NCBI RefSeq assembly: GCF_001687585.2
Contig: NZ_CP016537.2
Coordinates: forward strand, 344,001-408,000
Length of the DNA: 64,000 bases
Reading direction: 5' to 3'
Origin: Planococcus halocryophilus
GTDB lineage: Bacteria > Bacillota > Bacilli > Bacillales_A > Planococcaceae
Below, piece after piece: positions 1-8,773 of this stretch (position 1 is its first letter; each line of letters starts with the position of its first letter). The notes under the pieces were generated by a model. It ran no database searches. It was given only the letters and a program-made list of their open reading frames with translations, and was not told the origin of the DNA. Made by a program: the position numbers and the translations under genes.

Positions 1-32
1 TAAAGTAAAGTTAGTTATAAGGAGGAAGAAAA

Positions 33-806
33 ATGACTGTTATGAATTTATTTAAGTTAGATGGAAAGACTGCGATTATCACAGGGGGAGGCAGAGGACT
101 TGGGGCAATGATGGCTGAAGCTTTTGCTGAAGCGGGCGCAAATATTGTCGTTTGTTCTCGAAAGATCGAAGCTTGCCAAGAAACGGCGAACAAGCTCGAG
201 CAAATGGGTGTGAAGACTTTAGCATTAGCTTGTGACGTGACGAATGAAAGAGATGTAGAAAATGTGATTCAAAAAACGCTCGAAAAATTTGGATCAATTG
301 ATATTTTGGTGAATAATTCTGGTGCAACTTGGGGAGCGCCTGTTATTGATATGCCACTAGATGCGTGGAAAAAAGTAATGGATGTAAATGTAACGGGCAC
401 TTTCCTAATGAGTCGCGAAGTTGGAAAAACAATGATTGAACAAAACAGTGGGAAAATCATTAATATTGCATCGGTTGCCGGGTTGGGTGGAATTGATCCG
501 ACGTTGATGGACACCATTGGTTACAACACTAGCAAAGGTGCGGTCATCACTTTTACAAAAGATTTAGCTGCAAAATGGGGACAACATAATATTAATGTAA
601 ATGCGATAGCACCGGGCTTCTTTCCGACTAAAATGTCTAAAGCGGTAATGGAACGAGGTCAGGAAGGTTTGCTAGCCAAAACACCTTTGAATCGATTTGG
701 AACAGAAGAAGATTTAAAAGGAACTGCTTTGTTTTTGGCATCTAAGGCATCGGATTACATAACGGGAGATGTCGTTGTCGTGGATGGTGGCATGCACGTT
801 CTTTAA
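33..806 (+). CDS. SDR-family NAD(P)-dependent oxidoreductase
   Basis: A 257-residue classical short-chain dehydrogenase/reductase, cytoplasmic. Seen: the dinucleotide motif TGGGRGLG at residues 17-24, NNSG near 94-97, a catalytic Ser in NIASVAG and the Tyr/Lys pair in GYNTSKG, then a C-terminal DGG near the end. GGAGG at 21-25 sits 7 bases before the ATG, which fixes the start. The family reduces or oxidises alcohols and ketones; the gluconate 5-dehydrogenase/3-oxoacyl reductase branch is nearest by eye, but the substrate cannot be read from sequence. It heads, within this window, a collinear run of acyl-CoA metabolism genes, which suggests a beta-hydroxyacyl or ketone substrate (inference). 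The promoter lies outside the window. Confidence 0.9.
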   Translation: MTVMNLFKLDGKTAIITGGGRGLGAMMAEAFAEAGANIVVCSRKIEACQETANKLEQMGVKTLALACDVTNERDVENVIQKTLEKFGSIDILVNNSGATWGAPVIDMPLDAWKKVMDVNVTGTFLMSREVGKTMIEQNSGKIINIASVAGLGGIDPTLMDTIGYNTSKGAVITFTKDLAAKWGQHNINVNAIAPGFFPTKMSKAVMERGQEGLLAKTPLNRFGTEEDLKGTALFLASKASDYITGDVVVVDGGMHVL

Positions 807-837
807 TTGATAGGAAAACGAATGGCGGAGAATACTT

Positions 838-1395
838 ATGAAAAACAAAATCAAGCAATTAAGCATCCTTCTATTTGAGAAAAAAGGTTTTACTGAAACC
901 TCCATTCAAGATATTGTCGAATCGTTAGGGGTTACTAAAGGCACTTTTTACTATTACTTCGAGAGTAAAGAACAGTTATTAATGGATATTCATATGAGTT
1001 ATATTGACCAACTATTAGAGCGGCAAAGAGCTATTCGGCAAGAACACCACAGCAGTCGTATGAAACTAGAACAAATTATCGCATTATTAATTGCAGATAT
1101 TGCAAATCACGGACCAAGCGGCAAAGTGTTTTTTCGGGAAATGCGTCATCTAAGTGAAGACAATGCAGTAAAAGTAAAAAAGAAACGTGAAATATTCCGG
1201 AAAAACTTGGCGGAAATTATAAGTGAAGGAATCGCTCAAAAGGAATTCCGAGATAAACTTGAACCTGAAATGGTCGCTTTTGCTATTTTAGGTGTAACGA
1301 ATTGGAGTTATCAATGGTTTAACCCTTCAGGTAAGATTTCAGCAGATCAATTAGCACGGATATATAGTGATTTAATTCTTAATGGCATTGCTTAA
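838..1395 (+). CDS. TetR/AcrR-family transcriptional regulator
   Basis: A 185-residue one-domain-plus-ligand-pocket repressor. The N-terminal helix-turn-helix is clear (SIQDIVESLGVTKGTFYYYF, about residues 22-41, followed by ESKEQLL), the classic TetR signature. The C-terminal 130 residues are the variable ligand-binding and dimerisation half. It lies 31 bases after the SDR gene and 20 before the thioesterase gene, so it is probably co-transcribed with the operon it controls. By position it resembles FadR-type TetR repressors, which are relieved by long-chain acyl-CoA; that assignment is inference. Its operator would be upstream of base 1 and is not visible. Confidence 0.9.
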   Translation: MKNKIKQLSILLFEKKGFTETSIQDIVESLGVTKGTFYYYFESKEQLLMDIHMSYIDQLLERQRAIRQEHHSSRMKLEQIIALLIADIANHGPSGKVFFREMRHLSEDNAVKVKKKREIFRKNLAEIISEGIAQKEFRDKLEPEMVAFAILGVTNWSYQWFNPSGKISADQLARIYSDLILNGIA

Positions 1396-1415
1396 TAAGG
1401 AAAGGGGGAAGAAAG

Positions 1416-1838
1416 ATGGCGTTTGAAATTCCAGTGAAAGCGCGGTTTTGTGAAACAGATGCATTAGGTCACATAAGCAATATTAGTTACTTTATTTACT
1501 TAGAAGAAGCGCGCACTGATTTCTTTGCGAAGTTAGGGTTTGGAGGCGATATTAATAATTGGAACATCATTTTGGCGTCTATCAAATGTGATTTTGTTAA
1601 ACAAGGACATTACAACCAACAATTAATCGTTCTGACAGAAGTGAGTCATATCGGAAATTCGAGTTTTCAACTTGTGCACGAAATTAAAGATGCAAAGAGT
1701 GGCGAATTGATTGCGAAAGGTGAAGCAAGTGCAGTGCAATTTAATTTTGATACACAAAAAAGTGAAGCTTTGTCTGATGATAAACGTCAGAAATTGGAAA
1801 AATATCTAGTTGTGGAGGAAAGCCATAGTGGAAACTAA
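1416..1838 (+). CDS. Hotdog-fold acyl-CoA thioesterase (4HBT family)
   Basis: A 140-residue hotdog-fold thioesterase of the 4-hydroxybenzoyl-CoA/YbgC group. The N-terminal segment RFCETDALGHISNISYF (about residues 9-25) carries the active-site Asp and the start of the long hotdog helix (LEEARTDFF). Length is normal for the family. It would hydrolyse acyl-CoA thioesters to free acid and CoA in the cytoplasm. It has a strong AAGGGGGAAG ribosome site, and its last 11 bases overlap the GTG start of the downstream acyl-CoA dehydrogenase, so the two are translationally coupled. Confidence 0.85.
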   Translation: MAFEIPVKARFCETDALGHISNISYFIYLEEARTDFFAKLGFGGDINNWNIILASIKCDFVKQGHYNQQLIVLTEVSHIGNSSFQLVHEIKDAKSGELIAKGEASAVQFNFDTQKSEALSDDKRQKLEKYLVVEESHSGN

Positions 1839-3594
1839 AACTTCAGCCTATAAAGGTGCAGCTTTTCTATACCAAGCATCTGATAACTTTTTTACTCCAG
1901 AAGATTTTACGGAAGAACACCGATTGATTGCAAAAACAGCAAAACGTTTTTTAGAAAAAGAAGTGCGGCCAAATAATGAGGAAATTGAAAAACAAAATTT
2001 CGAATTGGTTCAAACTTTGTTTGAAAAAGCTGGCGAACTAGGATTACTTGGTCATAGTGTTCCAGAAGCCTATGGTGGTCTTGGTCTGGATAAAATTAGT
2101 AAAGGGTTAGTCGGAGAATCGCTTGGTTCAGCTGGGAGTTACGGGGTGGCGCATTCCAATCATACGTGTATAGCAACTTTGCCGATTACTTATTTTGGAA
2201 CACTACAGCAAAAAGAAACGTACTTGCCAAAACTTGCTTCTGGAGAATTTATCGGAGCATATTGCCTGACAGAACCGGGAGCGGGTTCGGATGCGTTGTC
2301 TGCAAAGACGACAGCGAAACTCAATGAGGAAAAGACTCATTACGTATTAAATGGAACAAAAATGTTTATTACCAATGCGGATTTTGCAGATACATTTATC
2401 GTTTATGCAAAAGTAGATGGGACGGCTTTTACAGCATTTATCGTCGAAAAAAACCATCCGGGCTTATCACTTGGTCCCGAAGAACAGAAAATGGGCATTA
2501 AAGGGTCTTCGACGCGTGCAGTAATTTTTGAAGACTGCGAAGTGCCAGCAGAAAATTTACTTGGTGAAGTTGGCAAAGGGCATGTCATTGCGTTAAATGT
2601 CTTAAATTTAGGTCGCTATAATTTGGGTTCTGCTTGTATGGGTGCGGCAAAATACGGTTTGGAGCTTACATTAAAATATACAAGTGAGCGCCGTCAATTT
2701 GGAAAAGCGATTGCAGAATTTACAGCAACACAAGAAAAAATTGCTCATATGGCTCTTCGGGTTTATGCTACAGAATCGTTACAATACCGAACAGCCGGCT
2801 ATCTTGAAAATGCATTAGGGGATCTTTACGATTCGCAAGATCATCATGAAATTGCGAATCAATTAATGGAATACGCAGTTGAATGCGCAGTTTGCAAAGT
2901 ACACGGTTCGGAAACATTGGATTTTATAGTAGACGAAGCACTTCAATTACACGGTGGCTATGGGTTTATTAAAGAATACAAAATCGAACAAATGTATCGA
3001 GATTCACGAATTAACCGAATCTTCGAAGGCACTAACGAAGTAAACAGGTTATTAATCGTCGGAAACTTGCTGAAACAGACAGCCAAAGGGAAAGTTCCGT
3101 TGCAACAACTGACAGCATCCGCCGTGGAAGAATTGAAGACACCAGAATCTATAACTGATCATGTCCTTTCCAAAGAAATAGAAGCGGTACATGCAATTCG
3201 TCGTGTCTTTCTTTTTTGCATCGGAATTTGTTATGAAGCTTTTAGTGCCGAACTAGTAGAAGAACAGGAAGTCTTAATGGCATTAGCAGATATCGGAATC
3301 GAACTATATTCTTTGGAATCTGCTGTAATGAGAACAGCAAAAGCGCTCGAATCCGAAACAAAAGAGCAGCAAACACAAAAGAAATTAATGGCGCAAGCAA
3401 TGACAGGTGATACATTGCTTAAAGTAGAAATGATTGCACGTAAAATACTGCAGGCTGCTTCTGGAGAAAATCAATTAGCACCTAACACGGCAGTTGTAAC
3501 AAGTGAATTGAGTCGATTACAAAATAGTGGGCTAGATAAAGTGAAACGACAAATCGCCAAAAAATTATTGGAGGCAAACCAGTATATTTCTTAG
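1828..3594 (+). CDS. fadE: Long-chain acyl-CoA dehydrogenase (FadE type)
   Basis: A 588-residue acyl-CoA dehydrogenase, first step of beta-oxidation, oxidising acyl-CoA to trans-2-enoyl-CoA with FAD. The core (about residues 30-410) has the FAD/substrate motif CLTEPGAGSDA, RRQFGKAIAEFTATQ and, near residue 400, FEGTNEVNRLL, whose Glu is the expected catalytic base. The extra C-terminal 180 residues match the long B. subtilis FadE/VLCAD-like form rather than the 380-residue short form. I chose GTG at 1828 because GGAGG at 1814-1818 precedes it properly; a TTG at 1810 would overlap that site. The start overlaps the thioesterase stop. Confidence 0.93.
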   Translation: METKTSAYKGAAFLYQASDNFFTPEDFTEEHRLIAKTAKRFLEKEVRPNNEEIEKQNFELVQTLFEKAGELGLLGHSVPEAYGGLGLDKISKGLVGESLGSAGSYGVAHSNHTCIATLPITYFGTLQQKETYLPKLASGEFIGAYCLTEPGAGSDALSAKTTAKLNEEKTHYVLNGTKMFITNADFADTFIVYAKVDGTAFTAFIVEKNHPGLSLGPEEQKMGIKGSSTRAVIFEDCEVPAENLLGEVGKGHVIALNVLNLGRYNLGSACMGAAKYGLELTLKYTSERRQFGKAIAEFTATQEKIAHMALRVYATESLQYRTAGYLENALGDLYDSQDHHEIANQLMEYAVECAVCKVHGSETLDFIVDEALQLHGGYGFIKEYKIEQMYRDSRINRIFEGTNEVNRLLIVGNLLKQTAKGKVPLQQLTASAVEELKTPESITDHVLSKEIEAVHAIRRVFLFCIGICYEAFSAELVEEQEVLMALADIGIELYSLESAVMRTAKALESETKEQQTQKKLMAQAMTGDTLLKVEMIARKILQAASGENQLAPNTAVVTSELSRLQNSGLDKVKRQIAKKLLEANQYIS

Positions 3595-3605
3595 GGGGAG
3601 TATTG

Positions 3606-4580
3606 ATGAAAGTTATAAAATTCGAAGAGTTTGGTGGTCCTGATGTCTTGCAATTTGTAGAGGTTGAAAAACCGGATTTTGCTGACACAGAAGTTATTGT
3701 TGAAGTAAAAGCGATTGGCATCAATTATGCAGATACAGCTAGACGTGAAGGGAAATACGTCGTGCAAACCGAACTGCCTTATATTCCAGGGTCAGAAGTG
3801 GCAGGAATAATTGTCGCGAGCGGGAAAAATGTAGAGAATTTCAAAGCAGGGGATCGTGTTGTTGCATTGATCGGTTCTGCAGGATATGCAGAATTTGCTG
3901 CAGTCGATGAAAGTGTTTTGACCAAAATCCCAGAAGGAGTCGATTTTGATCAAGCTGTAGCACTGCCACTACAAGGATTGAGTGCTTATCATATATTAAA
4001 AACGATGGGGCGGATTCAAAAAGGAGAGACGGTGTTGATTCATGCTGCTGCAGGGGGAGTTGGCGCGATTGCCGTACAATTGGCAAGGATTTTTGGCGCT
4101 GAAACAATTATTGCGACAGCCAGTACGGAAGAGAAACTGTTTCATGCACAGAAAATGGGAGCAACTCATTTAGTCAACTACACAGAAGAAGGATGGGTCG
4201 ACAAAGTCAAAAATATTACTGGTGGTAGAGGTGTAGATTTGGCACTGGAAATGGTCGGCGGTGAAGTGTTCAATAAAACATTAAAATGTTTAGCTCCTTT
4301 TGGTCGGGTTGTCGTTTTCGGTGCTGCTAGTGGAGAACAGTCTTCTTTTAGTCCTGGACAATTAATGCGGAAAAATCAGTCTGTTATTGGTTTTTTCCTG
4401 CCACAAATTATGCGGTATCCCGACTTGATCCAACAAAGCTTTGATGAGTTACTCGCTTATATGAAGAGCGGGGAATTGGTATTAACGATTGGTGGAGTTT
4501 ATCCATTAGCAGAAGCTGCAAAAGCACATTATTCATTGCAGGGAAGAAAAACCATTGGGAAACTAGTGTTGAGACCATGA
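3606..4580 (+). CDS. Quinone oxidoreductase-like MDR dehydrogenase
   Basis: A 324-residue medium-chain dehydrogenase/reductase of the NADPH:quinone oxidoreductase group. The N-terminal GroES-like part contains GINYADTARREGKY and lacks the catalytic-zinc cysteine found in alcohol dehydrogenases, so it should be zinc independent. The Rossmann motif AAAGGVGAIAVQLA lies near residues 147-160. It reduces activated C=C or quinones with NADPH. ATG at 3606 is preferred over the TTG just before it. It starts 11 bases after fadE and its last four bases (ATGA) overlap the next gene. Role in the acyl-CoA operon is inferred: possibly an enoyl reductase. Confidence 0.88.
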   Translation: MKVIKFEEFGGPDVLQFVEVEKPDFADTEVIVEVKAIGINYADTARREGKYVVQTELPYIPGSEVAGIIVASGKNVENFKAGDRVVALIGSAGYAEFAAVDESVLTKIPEGVDFDQAVALPLQGLSAYHILKTMGRIQKGETVLIHAAAGGVGAIAVQLARIFGAETIIATASTEEKLFHAQKMGATHLVNYTEEGWVDKVKNITGGRGVDLALEMVGGEVFNKTLKCLAPFGRVVVFGAASGEQSSFSPGQLMRKNQSVIGFFLPQIMRYPDLIQQSFDELLAYMKSGELVLTIGGVYPLAEAAKAHYSLQGRKTIGKLVLRP

Positions 4581-5560
4581 CGCATATTTCCACAAACAAA
4601 GACCTTGATACTACAGCGTTGCTAAAGAAGCTAGGTGTCGAACTTGTCCGAATTGATTTACCTTTTCGTTTAAATCATGTGAATTGCTTTATAGCCGAAC
4701 ACGAGAGTGAATGGACAGTCATCGACGCGGGACTGAACAACAAACTTACGAGAGACTTATGGGAAGAAAAACTGAATGATAAAAAAATCACTGACATTTT
4801 GGTGACTCATTATCATCCAGATCATTTCGGTTACGTTGGTGGGTTGCAAGCAAAAACAGGAGCAAAAATTTGGATGTCAGAAACTGATGCCAAAGCGGGG
4901 ATGAATGCTTGGGAACCTTCGTTTATCGATCAGATTCCAGCAAATTACCGCGCATCGGGAATTCCTGAAGAACAAGCTACACAAATGATTAGAAATACGG
5001 AAGAATTTAAACCACTTGTTTCACCTTTACCGAAGATTGGACAGTATTTAACAGAAAAAGATAGAGTGCAAGTGGGCAATTTTGAATACCAAGTGATCCA
5101 TACGCCTGGACATTCGGACGGCATGATTTGCTTATACAATGAAGAGCAAAGCACGTTGTTTGCAACGGATCATATTTTACCGAAAATCACGCCTAACATT
5201 TCCTATTGGTTTCATGGGGATGCGAATCCTTTAGCATCTTATATAGAGTCGTTACACAAAATAAGAAAACTAGATGTGGAATTTGTTATTCCATCTCATG
5301 GAAAACCATTTTTTGGAGCAAATGAGCGGATTGATGAACTTTTAGCTCATCACGAAGAGCGACTAGGTGAGACATTAAAAACTATCAAAGAGCCGCTGAC
5401 GGTTTACGAAGCATGCAATGAGTTGTTTCAACGACCATTAACTGTTCATGAAATGCGTTTCGCTGTTGGCGAAACATTATCCCATTTAGAATATTTACGT
5501 CATAAAAAAGAGTGCTCGCGTGAAATGATTGATGGAATTTGGCGATATGAAAAAGTTTAG
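4577..5560 (+). CDS. MBL-fold metallo-hydrolase
   Basis: A 327-residue metallo-beta-lactamase-fold hydrolase. The zinc signature THYHPDHFG is at about residues 77-85, with later metal ligands in HTPGHSDGM (about 174-182), an Asp in ATDHIL and His in SHGKPFFG. The C-terminal 80 residues form a helical cap with a predicted winged-helix look (LAHHEERLGETLKTI), as in the LACTB2/glyoxalase II-like branch. It would hydrolyse a thioester or phosphoester. Its ATG overlaps the stop of the preceding gene by four bases, showing tight translational coupling in the acyl-CoA operon, so a CoA-thioester substrate is a reasonable guess. Confidence 0.88.
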   Translation: MTHISTNKDLDTTALLKKLGVELVRIDLPFRLNHVNCFIAEHESEWTVIDAGLNNKLTRDLWEEKLNDKKITDILVTHYHPDHFGYVGGLQAKTGAKIWMSETDAKAGMNAWEPSFIDQIPANYRASGIPEEQATQMIRNTEEFKPLVSPLPKIGQYLTEKDRVQVGNFEYQVIHTPGHSDGMICLYNEEQSTLFATDHILPKITPNISYWFHGDANPLASYIESLHKIRKLDVEFVIPSHGKPFFGANERIDELLAHHEERLGETLKTIKEPLTVYEACNELFQRPLTVHEMRFAVGETLSHLEYLRHKKECSREMIDGIWRYEKV

Positions 5561-5572
5561 AGGAGTGGACTT

Positions 5573-6514
5573 ATGAAAGTTTTAGTGGTGGGTGCCGGAG
5601 CAATTGGTGGATATTTCGGAGGACGGTTACTCGAAAAAGGAGAAGACGTTACTTTTTTAGTAAGAGAACAAAGAAAAGAAAAGCTACAGCAAACAGGGTT
5701 AGAAATTAGGAGCAAAAATGGTGATCTTCAATTGACGCCGAAGTTAATCACAAAAAATGACGACAGTCAGCTATTTGATGTCATATTAATGTCAACGAAA
5801 TCTTATCATCTTGAACATGCGATAAAAGATATTCAATCATTTGTCGGTCCAGAAACGATGATTTTACCTCTATTGAATGGCATAGCTCACGTAGAGACCT
5901 TAGTTGAGGCATTCGGAGAAGAACGCGTGATTGGCGGATTGTGCTTTGTAGAAACGACACTATCGGAAGATGGTGCAGTTGTTCAAACAAGTCCGGTCAA
6001 TCAATTGGTGTACGGAGAACGGACCGGTGAAACAACGGAACGTATTGAAAAGTTAGAGGAATGCTTTAGCGGAACGAAAGCAGAATTTGTTAAGAGCGAT
6101 AACATCAATCAGGACATGTGGCATAAATATTTGTTCATAACCGCAATGTCGGGTATTACTTCACTGATGGAGATGCCTATAGGACCAATCAGAGATCTTG
6201 AATCAGGACAGCGCACCATCCAGGCATTTCTAGAAGAATTGGTCGCTGTCATGGAAGAAATAGAGGCACCCATTCAACAAGGAATTGCTGAAATTCAGTT
6301 AAAACGAATTAATAGTATGGCGGCAGAGATGAAGTCGTCTATGCAGCGGGATGTTGAAAAACGACAGCCTACTGAATTTGAACATTTACAAGGCTATTTA
6401 CTTACTCAAGCTAAAGAAGTATCGATTCCAGTTCCGATTTTGGAAACGATTTATACGAAATTAAAGTTGTATGAATTAAAAATAGCGATGAATAAACAAA
6501 TGGAAAATGCGTAG
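5573..6514 (+). CDS. Ketopantoate reductase family protein (ApbA/PanE)
   Basis: A 313-residue protein of the 2-dehydropantoate 2-reductase family. The NADP motif VVGAGAIGGYFGGRL starts at residue 4 and the C-terminal helical domain carries the family's conserved Lys/Asn/Ser region (MWHKYLFITAMSGITSL). The family reduces ketopantoate to pantoate for CoA synthesis, but genomes often hold several paralogues with other 2-oxoacid substrates, and location in a fatty-acid operon away from panBCD argues for such a paralogue. GAGGAG just before the ATG is the ribosome site. It is the last gene of the operon; about 164 bases of AT-rich sequence follow before cstA. Confidence 0.85.
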   Translation: MKVLVVGAGAIGGYFGGRLLEKGEDVTFLVREQRKEKLQQTGLEIRSKNGDLQLTPKLITKNDDSQLFDVILMSTKSYHLEHAIKDIQSFVGPETMILPLLNGIAHVETLVEAFGEERVIGGLCFVETTLSEDGAVVQTSPVNQLVYGERTGETTERIEKLEECFSGTKAEFVKSDNINQDMWHKYLFITAMSGITSLMEMPIGPIRDLESGQRTIQAFLEELVAVMEEIEAPIQQGIAEIQLKRINSMAAEMKSSMQRDVEKRQPTEFEHLQGYLLTQAKEVSIPVPILETIYTKLKLYELKIAMNKQMENA

Positions 6515-6627
6515 CCTGCATTAATTTTTTTGGGTAAACTAATCACTTATTTAATGAGTTTTTTGAAAAGAAAAAAGAAATATTTGTCAGAACATTTACA
6601 TTCTTTTGACAGTCATCTATGATGAAC

Positions 6628-6651
6628 ATACAAGCGCTTTCTAGCGCTTGT
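6628..6651 (+). promoter_or_regulatory. Cre-like site/hairpin upstream of cstA
   Basis: A perfect 9-bp inverted repeat (6630-6638 with 6643-6651, loop TTCT) precedes cstA by 27 bases and is followed by only three T. The left part, ATACAAGCGCTTTCT at 6628-6642, resembles a CcpA catabolite-responsive element with a few mismatches. Either catabolite repression or a weak attenuator is possible; both readings are inference. Confidence 0.4.
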
Positions 6652-6678
6652 TTAAGATGAGAAAAAGGGGTTGGAAAA

Positions 6679-8415
6679 ATGAATGCGATTGCATTAGCTG
6701 CTATTGGAATTTTTATTTTTATACTTGGTTACCGCTTTTATTCCAAATTTATAGCAGAAAGAATTTTTAAGCTGGATCCAAATTACGTTACACCTGCACA
6801 TCGCTTTAAAGATGGTGTCGATTTTGTGCCTACCAATAAATTTGTATTGTGGGGTCATCATTTTACGTCAGTCGCTGGAGCTGCACCTATTTTAGGTCCA
6901 GCCATTGCTGTGTATTGGGGATGGTTACCAGCAGTATTATGGGTAGTACTGGGGACTGTGTTTGCAGCGGGTGTTCATGATTTTGGAACATTGGTGCTAT
7001 CTGTTCGAAACAAAGGACAGTCAGTTGGAACACTTGCGCACCGTTTGATTGGGCAACGTGGAAAGGTATTGTTCTTGTTTATCATTTTAATATTAGTTTT
7101 AATGGTCAATGCAGTATTCGCATGGGTTATTGCAAAACTATTTATTTCTTATCCTGCTAGTGTGGTACCGGTATTTATCCAAATTCCTTTAGCGTTGTGG
7201 ATTGGTCATGCTGTTTATAAGAAAAATAAGAAAATGCTTATTCCTTCAGTATTTGCTTTAGCGATCATGTACATAACTGCCATTGTCGCGAGCCAAGTGA
7301 GTTTTCTACAAATTGATCTTGTTCAATATATGGGTGGAGAAAACGGAACAGGGATATTCGGACTTGATCCAATTTCAACAGCGTTCTTTATTTGGATCAT
7401 TGTTTTGATGATTTACGTTTATATCGCCTCTACGTTACCGGTTTGGAAATTACTACAACCGCGTGACTTTATCAACTCGCACCAATTAATTGTAGGACTT
7501 GGTATTTTGTATCTTGGGTTGTTATTCACGAACCCTGAGATCACGGCACCGATGACGAATCCAGATGCCGATATTTCTTGGTTCCCGTTATTGTTCATTA
7601 CCATTGCTTGTGGAGCGATTTCCGGGTTCCACGGACTTGTTTCGTCTGGAACAACTTCAAAACAATTAGATAAAGAAACCGATGCTCGTTTTGTCGGTTA
7701 TTTAGGGGCTGTCGGAGAAGGGGTTTTGGCATTAATTTCGATTATTGCTGTTATTACGTTATTCCCCGACCGTGAGTCGTTCTTTGCAACTTATAGTAGT
7801 TTCCAAGCTTCTAACGGAGCAGGTTTAGGTGCCTTTATCGAAGGTGCTACAAGTTTAGCACAAGGATTGATGATTCCAGCAGAAGTGGCTTCGACCATTG
7901 TTTCAATTATTGTTGTGTCATTTGCAGCGACAACTTTAGATACGTCGGTTCGATTAATGCGTTACATTATTTCAGAACTTGGAGTCGAATACAAAATTCC
8001 ATCTCTTGAGAAAAAGCATGTGGCAACGACCATTGCGGTTGGAGCAAGTGCTGCACTTGTATTACTCCCTGAAGGACCAAACGGTTTTGGTTCAGGTGGA
8101 TACTTGTTATGGCCATTATTCGGAACAGCCAATCAGTTGCTAGCCGGTATCAGTTTATTGCTGATTTCCATATGGCTGAAGAAACTTGGACGAAATTACA
8201 TCATTACCATCGTCCCGATGATTTTCCTTATGTTCATGACGCTTTGGGCAATGTTCCAGCAAGTGTTCTTGCAATGGGCATGGTATGCAAAACAGCCAAG
8301 TATGTTGCTATTCATATTTGGAGCCATAATTTTTGTCTTTACACTATGGATCATCCTCACTGCAGTCCAAGCATTGTTGAATAAAACAGACCCTGATTTT
8401 TCAGGAGATGAATAA
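6679..8415 (+). CDS. cstA: Carbon starvation protein CstA-family transporter
   Basis: A 578-residue polytopic membrane protein, about 15-16 hydrophobic segments. The CstA family signature is plain: the N-terminal GYRFYSKFIAERIF, the HHFTSVAGAAPILGPAIA loop (about residues 60-77), FHGLVSSGTTSKQL and a late LLWPLFGTANQLLAG. Family members import pyruvate or peptides during carbon limitation, in symport with protons. AAAAGGGG precedes the ATG. Downstream, a hairpin with a poor T-run separates it from a small CC-tail gene and an ArsA-like ATPase, so it probably belongs to the same transcription unit with reduced read-through. The upstream cre-like site fits catabolite control. Confidence 0.93.
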   Translation: MNAIALAAIGIFIFILGYRFYSKFIAERIFKLDPNYVTPAHRFKDGVDFVPTNKFVLWGHHFTSVAGAAPILGPAIAVYWGWLPAVLWVVLGTVFAAGVHDFGTLVLSVRNKGQSVGTLAHRLIGQRGKVLFLFIILILVLMVNAVFAWVIAKLFISYPASVVPVFIQIPLALWIGHAVYKKNKKMLIPSVFALAIMYITAIVASQVSFLQIDLVQYMGGENGTGIFGLDPISTAFFIWIIVLMIYVYIASTLPVWKLLQPRDFINSHQLIVGLGILYLGLLFTNPEITAPMTNPDADISWFPLLFITIACGAISGFHGLVSSGTTSKQLDKETDARFVGYLGAVGEGVLALISIIAVITLFPDRESFFATYSSFQASNGAGLGAFIEGATSLAQGLMIPAEVASTIVSIIVVSFAATTLDTSVRLMRYIISELGVEYKIPSLEKKHVATTIAVGASAALVLLPEGPNGFGSGGYLLWPLFGTANQLLAGISLLLISIWLKKLGRNYIITIVPMIFLMFMTLWAMFQQVFLQWAWYAKQPSMLLFIFGAIIFVFTLWIILTAVQALLNKTDPDFSGDE

Positions 8416-8429
8416 AATACAAAATGGGT

Positions 8430-8457
8430 AAGGGGTCATGAATTTTTGTGACCCCTT
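8430..8457 (+). terminator. Hairpin between cstA and the CC-tail gene
   Basis: AAGGGGTCA at 8430-8438 pairs with TGACCCCTT at 8449-8457. The following sequence (CCATTTATCTT) is a weak U-tract, so this may only partly terminate or may act as an mRNA processing/stability hairpin. Confidence 0.5.
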
Positions 8458-8484
8458 CCATTTATCTTAGAAAGAGGTGTCGAT

Positions 8485-8748
8485 ATGTTGGTGTTCGATA
8501 AATTAAAACAATTGATCGCTTTTTATGAGGCTGTCCTTGAATTGCCACATCGCACTGAAATTGCACGTGAACTACGAGATGAAGATGATCTCTTTTTACT
8601 CATGCTTTATTCGGAAATGTTGGGGATTCCCAACCCGGTCTACTATTACACGCTGGAATTGTATCCGTATATGATTGAAGAATTTCATGATTGGCATTTA
8701 CGCATGGGTATGGATAAATCACCTTTAACCGGCATACGATGCTGTTAG
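8485..8748 (+). CDS. Small cory-CC-star family protein
   Basis: An 87-residue acidic, soluble-looking protein whose only two cysteines are the last two residues (GIRCC then stop). I recognise this as the small family named cory-CC-star in public annotation, defined by a C-terminal Cys-Cys. Seen features: an amphipathic N-terminal helix (FDKLKQLIAFYEAVLEL) and a tyrosine-rich middle (PNPVYYYTLELYPYM). AAAGAGGTG precedes the ATG. It sits between cstA and the ArsA-type ATPase, 25 bases before the latter, so these probably form one unit. A terminal Cys pair could bind metal or be redox active or modified, but no function is established from sequence. Confidence 0.8.
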   Translation: MLVFDKLKQLIAFYEAVLELPHRTEIARELRDEDDLFLLMLYSEMLGIPNPVYYYTLELYPYMIEEFHDWHLRMGMDKSPLTGIRCC

Positions 8749-8773
8749 TTTTGTTTAGGAATGAGGAGAAAAC

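Noticed and set aside
8109..8384. 91-codon ORF inside cstA
   Set aside because: Shadow frame of a strongly conserved membrane protein gene.
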